Of a stretch of DNA of 42,232 nt, positions 35,178-42,232 are shown in pieces. The stretch lies in contig JAKQLP010000098.1 of assembly GCA_029567095.1 (NCBI GenBank), positions 1 through 42,232 of the forward strand. The letters run 5' to 3'. The position numbers were made by a program, and so were the translations under genes. Position 1 is the first letter of the stretch. Every line of letters begins with the position of its first letter. Under the pieces are notes generated by a model that saw only the letters and a program-made list of their open reading frames with translations, made no database searches and was not told where the DNA came from. Origin of the DNA: a bacterium (lineage in GTDB: Bacteria > Patescibacteriota > Dojkabacteria > B142 > OLB20).

Positions 35178-36446
35178 TTGGTCAAGTTACCCAGTTTTAT
35201 AAAACAAAGGGAATCAAATCTTAATGCCAGCCGAAATCCCAAAAAGTCAGGCTTGGATTATACTCTTTTCTCTGTAATTCTCGGTCTTTCAATTTTCGGA
35301 AGCTTAATGGTCTATAGCGGCAGTGCTATTGTGGCTGTTAAACAGGGATTTGAACCTCATCATTATTTCATCAGACAAATAACCTGGATTGCCCTGGGTT
35401 TAGTTGGTATGTATCTGGCCTATAAAATTGATTATCGAACCGTTGCTAAATTATCCCTCCCTGCATTCATAGTGACCATTGCCCTATTAATTCTAGTACT
35501 CTTTATTAATGAGGGAGAAGATGTTAGACGCTGGATAAAGCTTGGGCCCTTTGATCTGCAGCCTTCTGAGATTGCGAAGTTAACTACCCTGATCTATCTT
35601 TCTAGTCTATTGGCAAAACATAAGGAAGTTAAAACAATAAATAAACAAACGTTTACAGAACATGTAAAAAGCGAATTACTTCCCTATTGGGGAGCTGCTG
35701 CTATCGTTCTGGTTTTGATCCTCCTGGAGCGGGATATGGATACTACTCTCATGCTGGGGGCAACTACTTTTATTGTCTACTTCATTGCTGGGAGGGATCT
35801 ATTACATACATTAGGCTCTATAATCACCGGTTTATTGACCTCAATAATTCTAGCAGGGGCTATGGTTGTTGAGAAGTACAGGTTAACTAGACTTGGCACC
35901 TATTTTGATTTTTGGAACAAAGGTACTATCTCCGATCCTTACAGCAGTGGTTTTCAATTTAGGCAAATCCTGGTAGCAGTTGCTTCCGGAGGAATATTTG
36001 GAGTGGGATTTGGTGAATCCAGGCAGAAATATCATTATTTAGGAGAAACCGCTTTTACTGATACGATCTTTGCCATATTTGCCGAGGAATTTGGTCTGGT
36101 AGGGTGTGTGATATTAGTTTCAGTTTTTGTTTTCATATTCCTCAAGGGCTATAAAATAGCTATGGGGGCAAAAGACAGGCTCGGATTTTTACTAGCTATT
36201 TCCATAACTACTTGGATCACATTACAGGCCGTATTGCATATCGGAGCTAATGTGGCTTTGATACCAATCAATGGTAATACTTTGCCTTTTCTTAGCTATG
36301 GAGGCAGCTCTACAGTTATTAATCTGAGCGCTATTGGGATCCTATTAAATATTGCTAAAGGAGGAAGCCAGAGTGAAGAAAGAAGGGTTGTAAGTTTGCC
36401 TCAAAGAAACAGAGCGCAATTGCATAAATTACGTAAAAGACGATAA
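35178..36446 (+). CDS. ftsW: FtsW-like SEDS peptidoglycan glycosyltransferase
   Basis: The protein has about ten hydrophobic helices and the FtsW blocks RRWIKLGPFDLQPSEIAKL, a large loop with SSGFQFRQILVAVASGG and the C-terminal NTLPFLSYGGSSTVINLSAIGILLNI, which is more FtsW-like than the 8317 gene. FtsW is the septal glycan polymerase. It is 8 bases before murG. The start is uncertain: an ATG at 35100 overlaps the divergent gene and adds 26 unlikely residues, while the TTG at 35178 is 8 bases after a TACTAT and gives MVKLPSFIKQ. I use the TTG. Confidence 0.9.
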   Translation: MVKLPSFIKQRESNLNASRNPKKSGLDYTLFSVILGLSIFGSLMVYSGSAIVAVKQGFEPHHYFIRQITWIALGLVGMYLAYKIDYRTVAKLSLPAFIVTIALLILVLFINEGEDVRRWIKLGPFDLQPSEIAKLTTLIYLSSLLAKHKEVKTINKQTFTEHVKSELLPYWGAAAIVLVLILLERDMDTTLMLGATTFIVYFIAGRDLLHTLGSIITGLLTSIILAGAMVVEKYRLTRLGTYFDFWNKGTISDPYSSGFQFRQILVAVASGGIFGVGFGESRQKYHYLGETAFTDTIFAIFAEEFGLVGCVILVSVFVFIFLKGYKIAMGAKDRLGFLLAISITTWITLQAVLHIGANVALIPINGNTLPFLSYGGSSTVINLSAIGILLNIAKGGSQSEERRVVSLPQRNRAQLHKLRKRR

Positions 36447-36454
36447 AATCAAGT

Positions 36455-37615
36455 ATGAAAATAAGTCCCAAAGACAGAATCATGCTAATAGGAGGACACT
36501 TGACTCCTGCTCTAGCTTTAGCTCAATATTTCCAAGTGAAAGGGATTGTAAATCTAGTTTGGGTGGGAACCAGATTTGTACAAACTGGTGCTAACAATAA
36601 TTCATTTGAATATGATGAGGTCAGGAAATTGAACATCCCTTTTATTGAGCTGAAAACAGGTAAATTGTGGCGAAAGTGGACTTTTAAAACTTTATTAAAA
36701 GCTATCTACAACTTACTATTGATACCCTGGGGATCATTACATAGTTTATTCATACTGCTTCGCTATAATCCCAAATTAATAATCGGATTTGGGGGATATT
36801 TGCAGGTACATTTAATGTATTGGGGTAAGCTGTTAGGTAAATCCTGTGTAATTCATGAGCAGACTACTGTTGCCGGGACTTCTAATAAAGCCGTTAAAGA
36901 CTTGGTTGATCGGATTTTCATTTCCTGGCCGGAAACAGCTAAATATTTCCCAGAATCTAAAACCTTACTTTCAGGAAATCCAATTAGATCTTTCCTACTA
37001 GAGGAAGTAAACGATCCTAGATTATTCAATAATGATAAACCCACAATTTTAGTTACTGGGGGAAATCAGGGATCTAACACAATTAATTGGAGATTATTAA
37101 AGTTCTTACCTGAACTACTTAAAGAAGCCAATGTTATTCATCAGGTTGGGAATTCAACTGTTACCAATGATTTGAACCAAGCAAATGAATTCGCTCAATC
37201 CTTAGAACCGGATTTAAGATCCTCGTACATTTTCTTTAGCGGTAATTTCTCAGAAGATTTTGCCAGATACATGAGAGCATCTGATCTATTCGTTTGTAGA
37301 GCTGGAGCTAATACAGTTACTGAGATATTAGCACTAAATAAAAGAGCGATCTTGATACCTATTCCCTGGAGCTCAGAGCAGGAACAACAAAAGAATGCTC
37401 AACTTGTAGCTAAAATAGGTTTGGGCTATATCTTAAAACAATATGATGCTATGCCTCCTCAAGAACTTCACAATGCAATTAGATTAGGCCTGGAGAGAGT
37501 TAAAAGTAACAAAGATTTTTTGGGCAGGAATTTCAATGAAGCAATAGATGCTTCCAAGAAACTGGTGAAAATCAACGCCTGCGAAATTATTACCAAAGAG
37601 CTTGTTTTGTTCTAA
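36455..37615 (+). CDS. murG: MurG-type N-acetylglucosaminyltransferase
   Basis: MurG adds GlcNAc to lipid I to make lipid II at the inner face of the membrane. The 386-residue protein has the two-domain GT-B layout: LIIGFGGYLQVHLMYWGKLLGKSCVIHEQTTVAG, the middle loop ILVTGGNQGSNTINW, and RAGANTVTEILALNKRAILIPIPW with an EQEQQKNA tail. The N-terminal glycine loop is shortened to LIGGHLTPAL (residues 11-20), lacking the full GGTGGH. It follows ftsW in one operon, and the 3' end overlaps the convergent galU by 4 bases. Confidence 0.92.
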   Translation: MKISPKDRIMLIGGHLTPALALAQYFQVKGIVNLVWVGTRFVQTGANNNSFEYDEVRKLNIPFIELKTGKLWRKWTFKTLLKAIYNLLLIPWGSLHSLFILLRYNPKLIIGFGGYLQVHLMYWGKLLGKSCVIHEQTTVAGTSNKAVKDLVDRIFISWPETAKYFPESKTLLSGNPIRSFLLEEVNDPRLFNNDKPTILVTGGNQGSNTINWRLLKFLPELLKEANVIHQVGNSTVTNDLNQANEFAQSLEPDLRSSYIFFSGNFSEDFARYMRASDLFVCRAGANTVTEILALNKRAILIPIPWSSEQEQQKNAQLVAKIGLGYILKQYDAMPPQELHNAIRLGLERVKSNKDFLGRNFNEAIDASKKLVKINACEIITKELVLF

Positions 37616-38499
37616 TTACTTAATTCCCTTAGTAACTCTTTAGTACCCTCACCCATTTTAGGATGATTTAAATAGTATTTGATTTGAGCTTTAAGATATC
37701 TTATGGGATCTCCCGTCGTCATCCATTCACCTTCTACTACTTTAAACATCAATTTGGCTTCTCTTGATAGTTTGTCGTTAGCATCTTGGAGCCAGAGTTC
37801 ATGATCCTTCCCAGTACTATCAGCTTTTAGATGATCGAACACACTATAAGGTAAGACCATCCTTCCGTAACTAACAAGATTTGACGGTGCTTCTTCAATA
37901 CTTGGTTTTTCTATTAGATACTCAAAAATTCCACTCTTTTCCTCTTCATTGTATTCACTAGGCTTAATTATGCCGTATCTACTCACCTCATGTCTGGGAA
38001 CTTCCTGAACCGCCATAACAGCATCGCATTCGTGAGAGTTGTAAAAATCAACAACTTGAGCTAATGCTCCTCTGCCATGAGTTAAGACCATATCATCGCC
38101 CCACATCATGGCAAATGGCTCTCCTTCTGTTAAGTATGGCTTTGCTGATAAGATTGGTGATCCATTACCATAAGGTAGTTGTGGATCTTGCTGTATAAAT
38201 CTGATATTTTCAAATTCCAAAACTTTTTCTACTTCAGAAAATCTTTCAGATTTACCTTGTAGGTCTAAAAGTGCTTTAACATCTGGTGCTGGTTTCTTAA
38301 AATAGTCTTCAATGAGACTATGTTCTTCCCTTGTTACAATTATTATCTCTTCTATCCCAGCTTCCTTACATTCTTCAACCAGATACTGAATTGAAGGTTT
38401 GTCTATTATGGGGAGCATTTCTTTGGGAATGTTTTTCACAAAGGGAAGAAATCTTGATCCGAATCCTGCGGCAGTGATAACGGCTTTTGATACTTTCAT
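37612..38499 (-). CDS. galU: UTP-glucose-1-phosphate uridylyltransferase (paralogue 2, canonical)
   Basis: The 295-residue protein is the more typical GalU of the two in the window. It has AAGFGSRFLPFVKNIPKEM (residues 10-28), a GDD motif, IEKPS and the C-terminal TTGDPIRYLKAQ, the last being absent from paralogue 1. It makes UDP-glucose for cell-surface glycans. It appears monocistronic and divergent from cysS. An AGTTAA/TTAACT inverted repeat lies 10-24 bases before its start. Confidence 0.93.
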   Translation of the reverse strand: MKVSKAVITAAGFGSRFLPFVKNIPKEMLPIIDKPSIQYLVEECKEAGIEEIIIVTREEHSLIEDYFKKPAPDVKALLDLQGKSERFSEVEKVLEFENIRFIQQDPQLPYGNGSPILSAKPYLTEGEPFAMMWGDDMVLTHGRGALAQVVDFYNSHECDAVMAVQEVPRHEVSRYGIIKPSEYNEEEKSGIFEYLIEKPSIEEAPSNLVSYGRMVLPYSVFDHLKADSTGKDHELWLQDANDKLSREAKLMFKVVEGEWMTTGDPIRYLKAQIKYYLNHPKMGEGTKELLRELSN

Positions 38500-38508
38500 A
38501 AAAAAAAT

Positions 38509-38523
38509 AGTTAAATATTAACT
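38509..38523. repeat. Inverted repeat upstream of galU
   Basis: AGTTAA (38509-38514) and TTAACT (38518-38523) with a 3-base centre. It is symmetric and close to the galU start, as an operator would be, but short and AT-rich, so chance is possible. Confidence 0.3.
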
Positions 38524-38590
38524 ACTCGTTGTAGAGTCATCTTAGACAAAAATCATCAAAAAAGCAAAAATATCTGTAAAGTTCAATATT

Positions 38591-38621
38591 TTGTTTATGC
38601 TAAAATATGCTCAGTTATTAT
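38591..38621 (+). promoter_or_regulatory. Predicted cysS promoter region
   Basis: TTGTTT (38591-38596) and TATTAT (38616-38621) with a long 19-base spacer; the -10 ends 6 bases before the chosen ATG at 38628, giving a leaderless start. An extended -10, TGCTAAAAT (38598-38606), is an alternative with a 15-base leader. Confidence 0.35.
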
Positions 38622-38627
38622 TCTAAG

Positions 38628-40025
38628 ATGCTGCATTTAACAAATACACTTACCAAGAAGAAAGAAGATTTCGTGCCATTATCTAAAGATGAAGTAAAGA
38701 TCTATCATTGCGGTCCTACCGTATATTGGAATCAGCATATTGGTAATATGAGAGGTATGTTGATGGGAGATCTTCTTAGAAGATCGTTAATATATCTTGG
38801 ATACAATGTCCGATATGTTCGTAATTACACTGACTTTGGACACTTAACTTCAGATGCTGATGAGGGCGAGGATAAAATGGAAAAGGCTGCTAAAAGAGAG
38901 CAATTGGACCCTCAAAAAATTGCAGATAAATATATTAAGCAGTTTGAAGAGGATACCGAGGCTCTAAATATTTTAGACCCTACAGTTAAAGCTAGAGCAA
39001 CAAATTATCTAGAGGAAATGATCGATATGGTCTCTATCCTGTTAGAAAAAGGCTTTGCTTATGAAACTCCAAAGGCAATATATTTTGATGTTAGTAAATT
39101 TAAAGACTATACTGCCCTTTCAGGCCAAAATTTGGAATTGAATCAAGTAGGTGCCGGAACAGGAACAGTTTCAGATCCTGATAAAAGGAATCCCCAAGAT
39201 TTTGCATTATGGTTTTTTAAAACAGGACCTCATAAGAATGCACTTCAATATTGGCCCTCTCCTTTCAAATCAAGTGAGGTGGAGAATGGGTATGGATTTC
39301 CAGGCTGGCATATTGAATGTTCAGCTATGGTCAGAAAAGAGCTAGGTAAATCGATTGATATACATTACGGAGGGGTTGAGCATGTTCCTGTGCATCATAC
39401 AAATGAAATTGCTCAAAGTGAAAGTGCTAATGGAGTTAGATTTGTCAATTATTGGCTACATAATGAGCATTTGAACTTGAATGATAAAAAGATAGCTAAA
39501 TCGGATGGTAACTTTATACTTTTATCGGAGATCACAAAGAAAGGTTATGATCCAATGTATTTGCGCTATCTGTTCTTACAGTCGCATTACAGATCAAAAC
39601 AGAATTTTACCTGGGAAGCGCTAGACTCAGCTAAAAATGCCTATATTAAACTAGTCAATACTGCCAATTCCTGGGGAGATAAACAGGGCGTTTTAATAGA
39701 ACAAGCTATTAATGATTTCAAAGAAGCTTTAGAGGATGATATTAATATTCCAGCTGCTTTAGCAGTTGTCTGGGAGATGGTCAAATCAGATCATGAAGAG
39801 GCTGATAAATTAGCCACTCTACTTGATTTTGATAAGGTCTTAGGTTTAAAGTTGCAGGAACATATTATTGCTAAACGAAATGAAAGCAAGGAACTGGATC
39901 CTGAAATAATTGAGCTAATTAAAAAGAGAGAGCAAGCCAGGGAGAATATGGATTGGCAGGAAGCAGATAAGATAAGGGCTAGGTTGAAGGATGAATTTGG
40001 GTATAGTATAGTTGATGCTAAGTAA
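38628..40025 (+). CDS. cysS: Cysteinyl-tRNA synthetase
   Basis: The class I synthetase charges tRNA-Cys. The 465-residue protein has the HIGH-type site CGPTVYWNQHIGNMRG, the zinc-binding cysteines and histidines (CGP, GWHIECSAM, HHTNEIAQSE) and a KMSKS-type loop written KIAKSDGN rather than KMSKSLGN. The C-terminal helical domain is short but present. I chose the ATG at 38628 (MLHLTNTLTKKK), the family-like start, over the ATG at 38607. It is monocistronic. Confidence 0.96.
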   Translation: MLHLTNTLTKKKEDFVPLSKDEVKIYHCGPTVYWNQHIGNMRGMLMGDLLRRSLIYLGYNVRYVRNYTDFGHLTSDADEGEDKMEKAAKREQLDPQKIADKYIKQFEEDTEALNILDPTVKARATNYLEEMIDMVSILLEKGFAYETPKAIYFDVSKFKDYTALSGQNLELNQVGAGTGTVSDPDKRNPQDFALWFFKTGPHKNALQYWPSPFKSSEVENGYGFPGWHIECSAMVRKELGKSIDIHYGGVEHVPVHHTNEIAQSESANGVRFVNYWLHNEHLNLNDKKIAKSDGNFILLSEITKKGYDPMYLRYLFLQSHYRSKQNFTWEALDSAKNAYIKLVNTANSWGDKQGVLIEQAINDFKEALEDDINIPAALAVVWEMVKSDHEEADKLATLLDFDKVLGLKLQEHIIAKRNESKELDPEIIELIKKREQARENMDWQEADKIRARLKDEFGYSIVDAK

Positions 40026-40047
40026 GACACAATAAACTATAGGATTG

Positions 40048-40056
40048 TGGTATAAT
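40048..40056 (+). promoter_or_regulatory. Extended -10 promoter of the 40080 gene
   Basis: TGGTATAAT (40048-40056) is an exact TGn-TATAAT extended -10; no good -35 is seen. Transcription would start near 40063, about 17 bases before the ATG at 40080. Confidence 0.55.
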
Positions 40057-40079
40057 AGTACGATATTTGTCCGCAAGCA

Positions 40080-40742
40080 ATGCGGCTTAAGATCTTACAG
40101 GAGAATATCCTTAAAGATTTGAAAAAAGTAAATAAACTGCCAGTGATTAAAAAAAGCATAATACTATTTCTGGTCTTACTGCAGCTCTCAACTATTCTAG
40201 GAGTTAGCTATGTCTTTGGAGCCAATCTATTTCCTGCTAAAAGTGTTTTAAACCTTGATTATTCTCATGATGTGCTACTTAGTAAGGCCACTTTGGAAGA
40301 GGTGCAGGAAGCTTTAGCTATTGAACCAATATTAGCTGAACAGGAAAAGGTTGAAAGAGAAAGAGATGCAAAAATTGAAAGATTATTAAACTTTCTTAAA
40401 AAACAGAAATCCCCAGTGGCAACTAGAGAATATGCTGCTCAAATAATCGATCTGTCTGATGCTAATAATGCTGATTTTAGGATAATCGTTGCTATTATGG
40501 GAGTTGAATCGGGTTTTTGTAGAGTTCCTGTTAAGAAGAATGGCAACACCTATAACTGTTTTGGATATTTAAACGGCGTAAAATATGCTTCCTTTGAAGA
40601 TGCTTTTAACAATCTGATCCCCAAGATCGCTGTCCAGTATGCTAACAAATACGGCTGGGACTTTGTATCCTTAGCAAAAGCATATGGGCAACACTCATGG
40701 GAGAAGACCTCCAAATATATGTATAATTGGGCTAGTAGCATC
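40080..40742 (+). CDS. Membrane-anchored lysozyme/lytic-transglycosylase-like protein
   Basis: The 221-residue protein has an N-terminal membrane helix (about 26-50), a helical linker and a C-terminal domain of about 110 residues that resembles the glucosaminidase/transglycosylase fold. The key evidence is IIVAIMGVESGF, whose Glu is in the position of the catalytic acid of lysozyme-like enzymes, followed by a small-domain NTYNCFGYLNG and ASFEDAFNNLIPKIA. Cysteines in SGFCR and NCFGY could form a disulphide outside the cell. I infer a peptidoglycan-cleaving role. It has its own extended -10 promoter. Confidence 0.75.
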
Positions 40743-40757
40743 TAATCCCCTTTTTGT

Positions 40758-40786
40758 TTGTCAAGCTCCTAAAAAAAAGATATATT
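40758..40786 (+). promoter_or_regulatory. Predicted dnaE promoter
   Basis: TTGTCA (40758-40763), a 17-base spacer and TATATT (40781-40786) form a good housekeeping-type promoter. The start would be near 40793 and the leader about 33 bases, with no Shine-Dalgarno sequence. Confidence 0.65.
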
Positions 40787-40803
40787 AAAAGGAATAATAT
40801 ATC
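40779..40803. repeat. Inverted repeat over the dnaE -10 and start site
   Basis: GATATATT (40779-40786) and AATATATC (40796-40803) are perfect 8-bp inverted arms, 9 bases apart. The first arm contains the -10 box and the second lies just after the expected start, which is the position of a repressor operator. It could also fold in the RNA. Confidence 0.5.
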
Positions 40804-40825
40804 CCTAATAATTCTTGTATCCTAA

Positions 40826-42232
40826 ATGGGTAATCCTTTTGTGCATCTGCATTTACACTCTGAATATTCACTGCTTGATGGTATCAGTAAGATCAGGCCT
40901 CTTCTAGATCGTATTAAAAAGTATGAGATGAGTGCCGTGGCCTTAACTGATCACGGTAGTCTGGCTGGGGCATATGAGTTTTGGGCTACCTGTAAGGAAT
41001 ACGGAGTAAAACCAATTATTGGATGTGAAGTATATGTTGCTGAGCGTACCAGATTTGATAAAGAAACAGGAATTGATGATAAAAGAAGCCACTTAACCTT
41101 ACTAGCTAAGAACAAACAAGGCTACCAAAATCTATTAAAATTGGTTTCTCTTGCCAATATTGAAGGCTTTTATTACAAACCAAGAATTGATAGAGAGTTA
41201 ATAACTAAATACAGTGAGGGGATAATTTGTCTAAGTGGCTGTTTATCTGGAAAACTTAGTCAATTACTTCTCCATGATAAAAATGATGAGGCATTAGAAT
41301 GGCTAAATTTCCTTAAAAAGAATTTCCAAGAAGTATATGTGGAATTGACAAGGTTTGATCATCCCGAAGTAGAGAATGCTGTGCCCAAATTAATAAAAAT
41401 TGCTAAAGATACCTCTACCCCATTAGTCGCTACTTGTGATTCCCATTATTTGGATCAAGAGGATTATGTAATCCAGGAGATAGCCTGGTGCATTAGTGAT
41501 GGCAAAAGATTGAATGATCCCCAAAGAAGACAAGCTCCTGTGGCGGAATTTTATGTTAAAAGCTCAGAACAGATGAAAGAGCTTTTTAAAGATCTTCCTG
41601 AGGCGATTGAAAATACGTATAAAATTGCTGAGAGCGTGGAGATGTATCCTATTGAATTTCAACGTATTCAGCCTCGCTATGATGCTGATCTTGACCATGA
41701 CCAGACTAAGGAGCTACTAAAAGCTCATGTAATGAAGAAGATCTCCACACGCTATGACAAGGTTGATAAAAGTCTGCAGGACAGGATCGATTATGAACTA
41801 AAAACCATAGATCAAAAAGGATACAACGATTACTTTTTGGTTGTTGAAGACTATATCGCCTGGGCTAAAAGCAGAGGGATTCTAGTAGGTCCTGGCCGAG
41901 GCTCAGGTGCTGGAAGTGTTGTGGCATATATTCTAGGTATTACTAATCTGGATCCAATTAAGTGGGAATTGATCTTCGAAAGGTTCTTAAACCCGGAAAG
42001 GCCCTCCCCTCCTGATTTTGATGTGGATTTTCAAGATGATAGAAGAGATGAATTATTTGAATATATGAGCCATAAATATGGAGAATCTAATACATCATAT
42101 ATCGGTACTTTTGGAAGATTGAAGACCAAGGCCGCTATAAGGGATGTGGCCCGAGTAATGGGCTTGGACCTTTCACTTGCGGACAGGCTCAGTAAGATGG
42201 TCATAGTTAAATTCGGTAAAGTCTACCCCATT
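40826..42232 (+). CDS. dnaE: DNA polymerase III alpha subunit, 5' part
   Basis: The frame is open to the right edge (469 codons), so only the N-terminal part of the replicative polymerase is visible. It begins with the PHP domain (VHLHLHSEYSLLDG, then LTDHGSLAGAYEFW) and continues into the polymerase core (GPGRGSGAGSVVAYILGI, then RPSPPDFDVDFQDDRR, where the paired aspartates are catalytic). The PHP histidines look intact, so proofreading by this domain is possible. It belongs to the DnaE, not the PolC, type. Regulation is probably through the palindrome at 40779-40803. Confidence 0.97.
   Translation, partial: MGNPFVHLHLHSEYSLLDGISKIRPLLDRIKKYEMSAVALTDHGSLAGAYEFWATCKEYGVKPIIGCEVYVAERTRFDKETGIDDKRSHLTLLAKNKQGYQNLLKLVSLANIEGFYYKPRIDRELITKYSEGIICLSGCLSGKLSQLLLHDKNDEALEWLNFLKKNFQEVYVELTRFDHPEVENAVPKLIKIAKDTSTPLVATCDSHYLDQEDYVIQEIAWCISDGKRLNDPQRRQAPVAEFYVKSSEQMKELFKDLPEAIENTYKIAESVEMYPIEFQRIQPRYDADLDHDQTKELLKAHVMKKISTRYDKVDKSLQDRIDYELKTIDQKGYNDYFLVVEDYIAWAKSRGILVGPGRGSGAGSVVAYILGITNLDPIKWELIFERFLNPERPSPPDFDVDFQDDRRDELFEYMSHKYGESNTSYIGTFGRLKTKAAIRDVARVMGLDLSLADRLSKMVIVKFGKVYPI

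Noticed and set aside
1-42232. CRISPR arrays, insertion sequences, prophage or rRNA
   Set aside because: No repeat-spacer pattern, transposase, integrase or rRNA sequence was seen.
1-42232. Alternative genetic code (UGA as glycine)
   Set aside because: UGA ends several genes (galU-like at 1405-1407, truB, uvrA), and prfB is present.

Overview
The window is AT-rich, densely packed bacterial chromosome. It holds 36 protein genes (two cut by the window edges) and two tRNA genes on both strands. There are no mobile elements, CRISPR arrays or rRNA, and no gene-free stretch exceeds about 180 bases. The translation and cell-wall genes are mostly single copy, UGA is an ordinary stop codon (release factor 2 is present), and no outer-membrane or lipopolysaccharide genes are seen. 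Several proteins depart from textbook families: a shortened MurG glycine loop, a MraY with an extra segment, an FtsE with a long tail and an orphan receiver protein. This style fits the Patescibacteria (Candidate Phyla Radiation), perhaps near Dojkabacteria or Microgenomates. That placement is inferred from gene style, not from a marker tree.

Layout. Bases 1-2234 (+) hold a sugar-nucleotide cluster: a left-handed beta-helix protein cut by the edge, a GalU-like uridylyltransferase and an inositol-monophosphatase-family protein. uvrA (-) follows, then a membrane-anchored surface protein (+) with its own promoter and the window's one strong terminator. Bases 6685-9723 (-) carry rodA/ftsW-like, rplU, rpmA, dtd and pth. 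nth (+), a cation/calcium exchanger-like gene (-) and truB (+) come next. Bases 12234-15570 (-) form an ftsE-ftsX-M23 peptidase operon, the cell-separation module. sppA and a LysM protein (+) face prfB and an SPFH gene (-). rpsT starts a (+) run with a small membrane protein and an AI-2E family transporter. uvrB, tgt and rsmA (-) follow, then an unrecognised gene (+), tRNA-Val, tRNA-Phe and mraY (-), and idi2 with a DHH phosphoesterase (+). A receiver-domain gene and a UvrD-type helicase-nuclease (-), xseA-xseB (+), a DUF1858 gene (-), ftsW-murG (+), a second galU (-), cysS, a lysozyme-like wall protein and the 5' part of dnaE (+) complete the window.

Themes. Two systems dominate: peptidoglycan synthesis and remodelling (mraY, murG, two SEDS polymerases, ftsEX with its peptidase, LysM and lysozyme-like proteins) and DNA repair (uvrA, uvrB, nth, xseAB, helicase-nuclease, dnaE). 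The best novelty candidate is the M23 peptidase next to ftsEX. Its catalytic motifs are all present but in circularly permuted order, and it sits beside an FtsE that carries an unusual C-terminal tail.

Regulatory style. Shine-Dalgarno sequences are nearly absent. Several genes have a -10 box 5-8 bases before the start codon, which predicts leaderless mRNAs. Two divergent pairs share one symmetric -10 element. Most convergent genes overlap at their 3' ends with no terminator.
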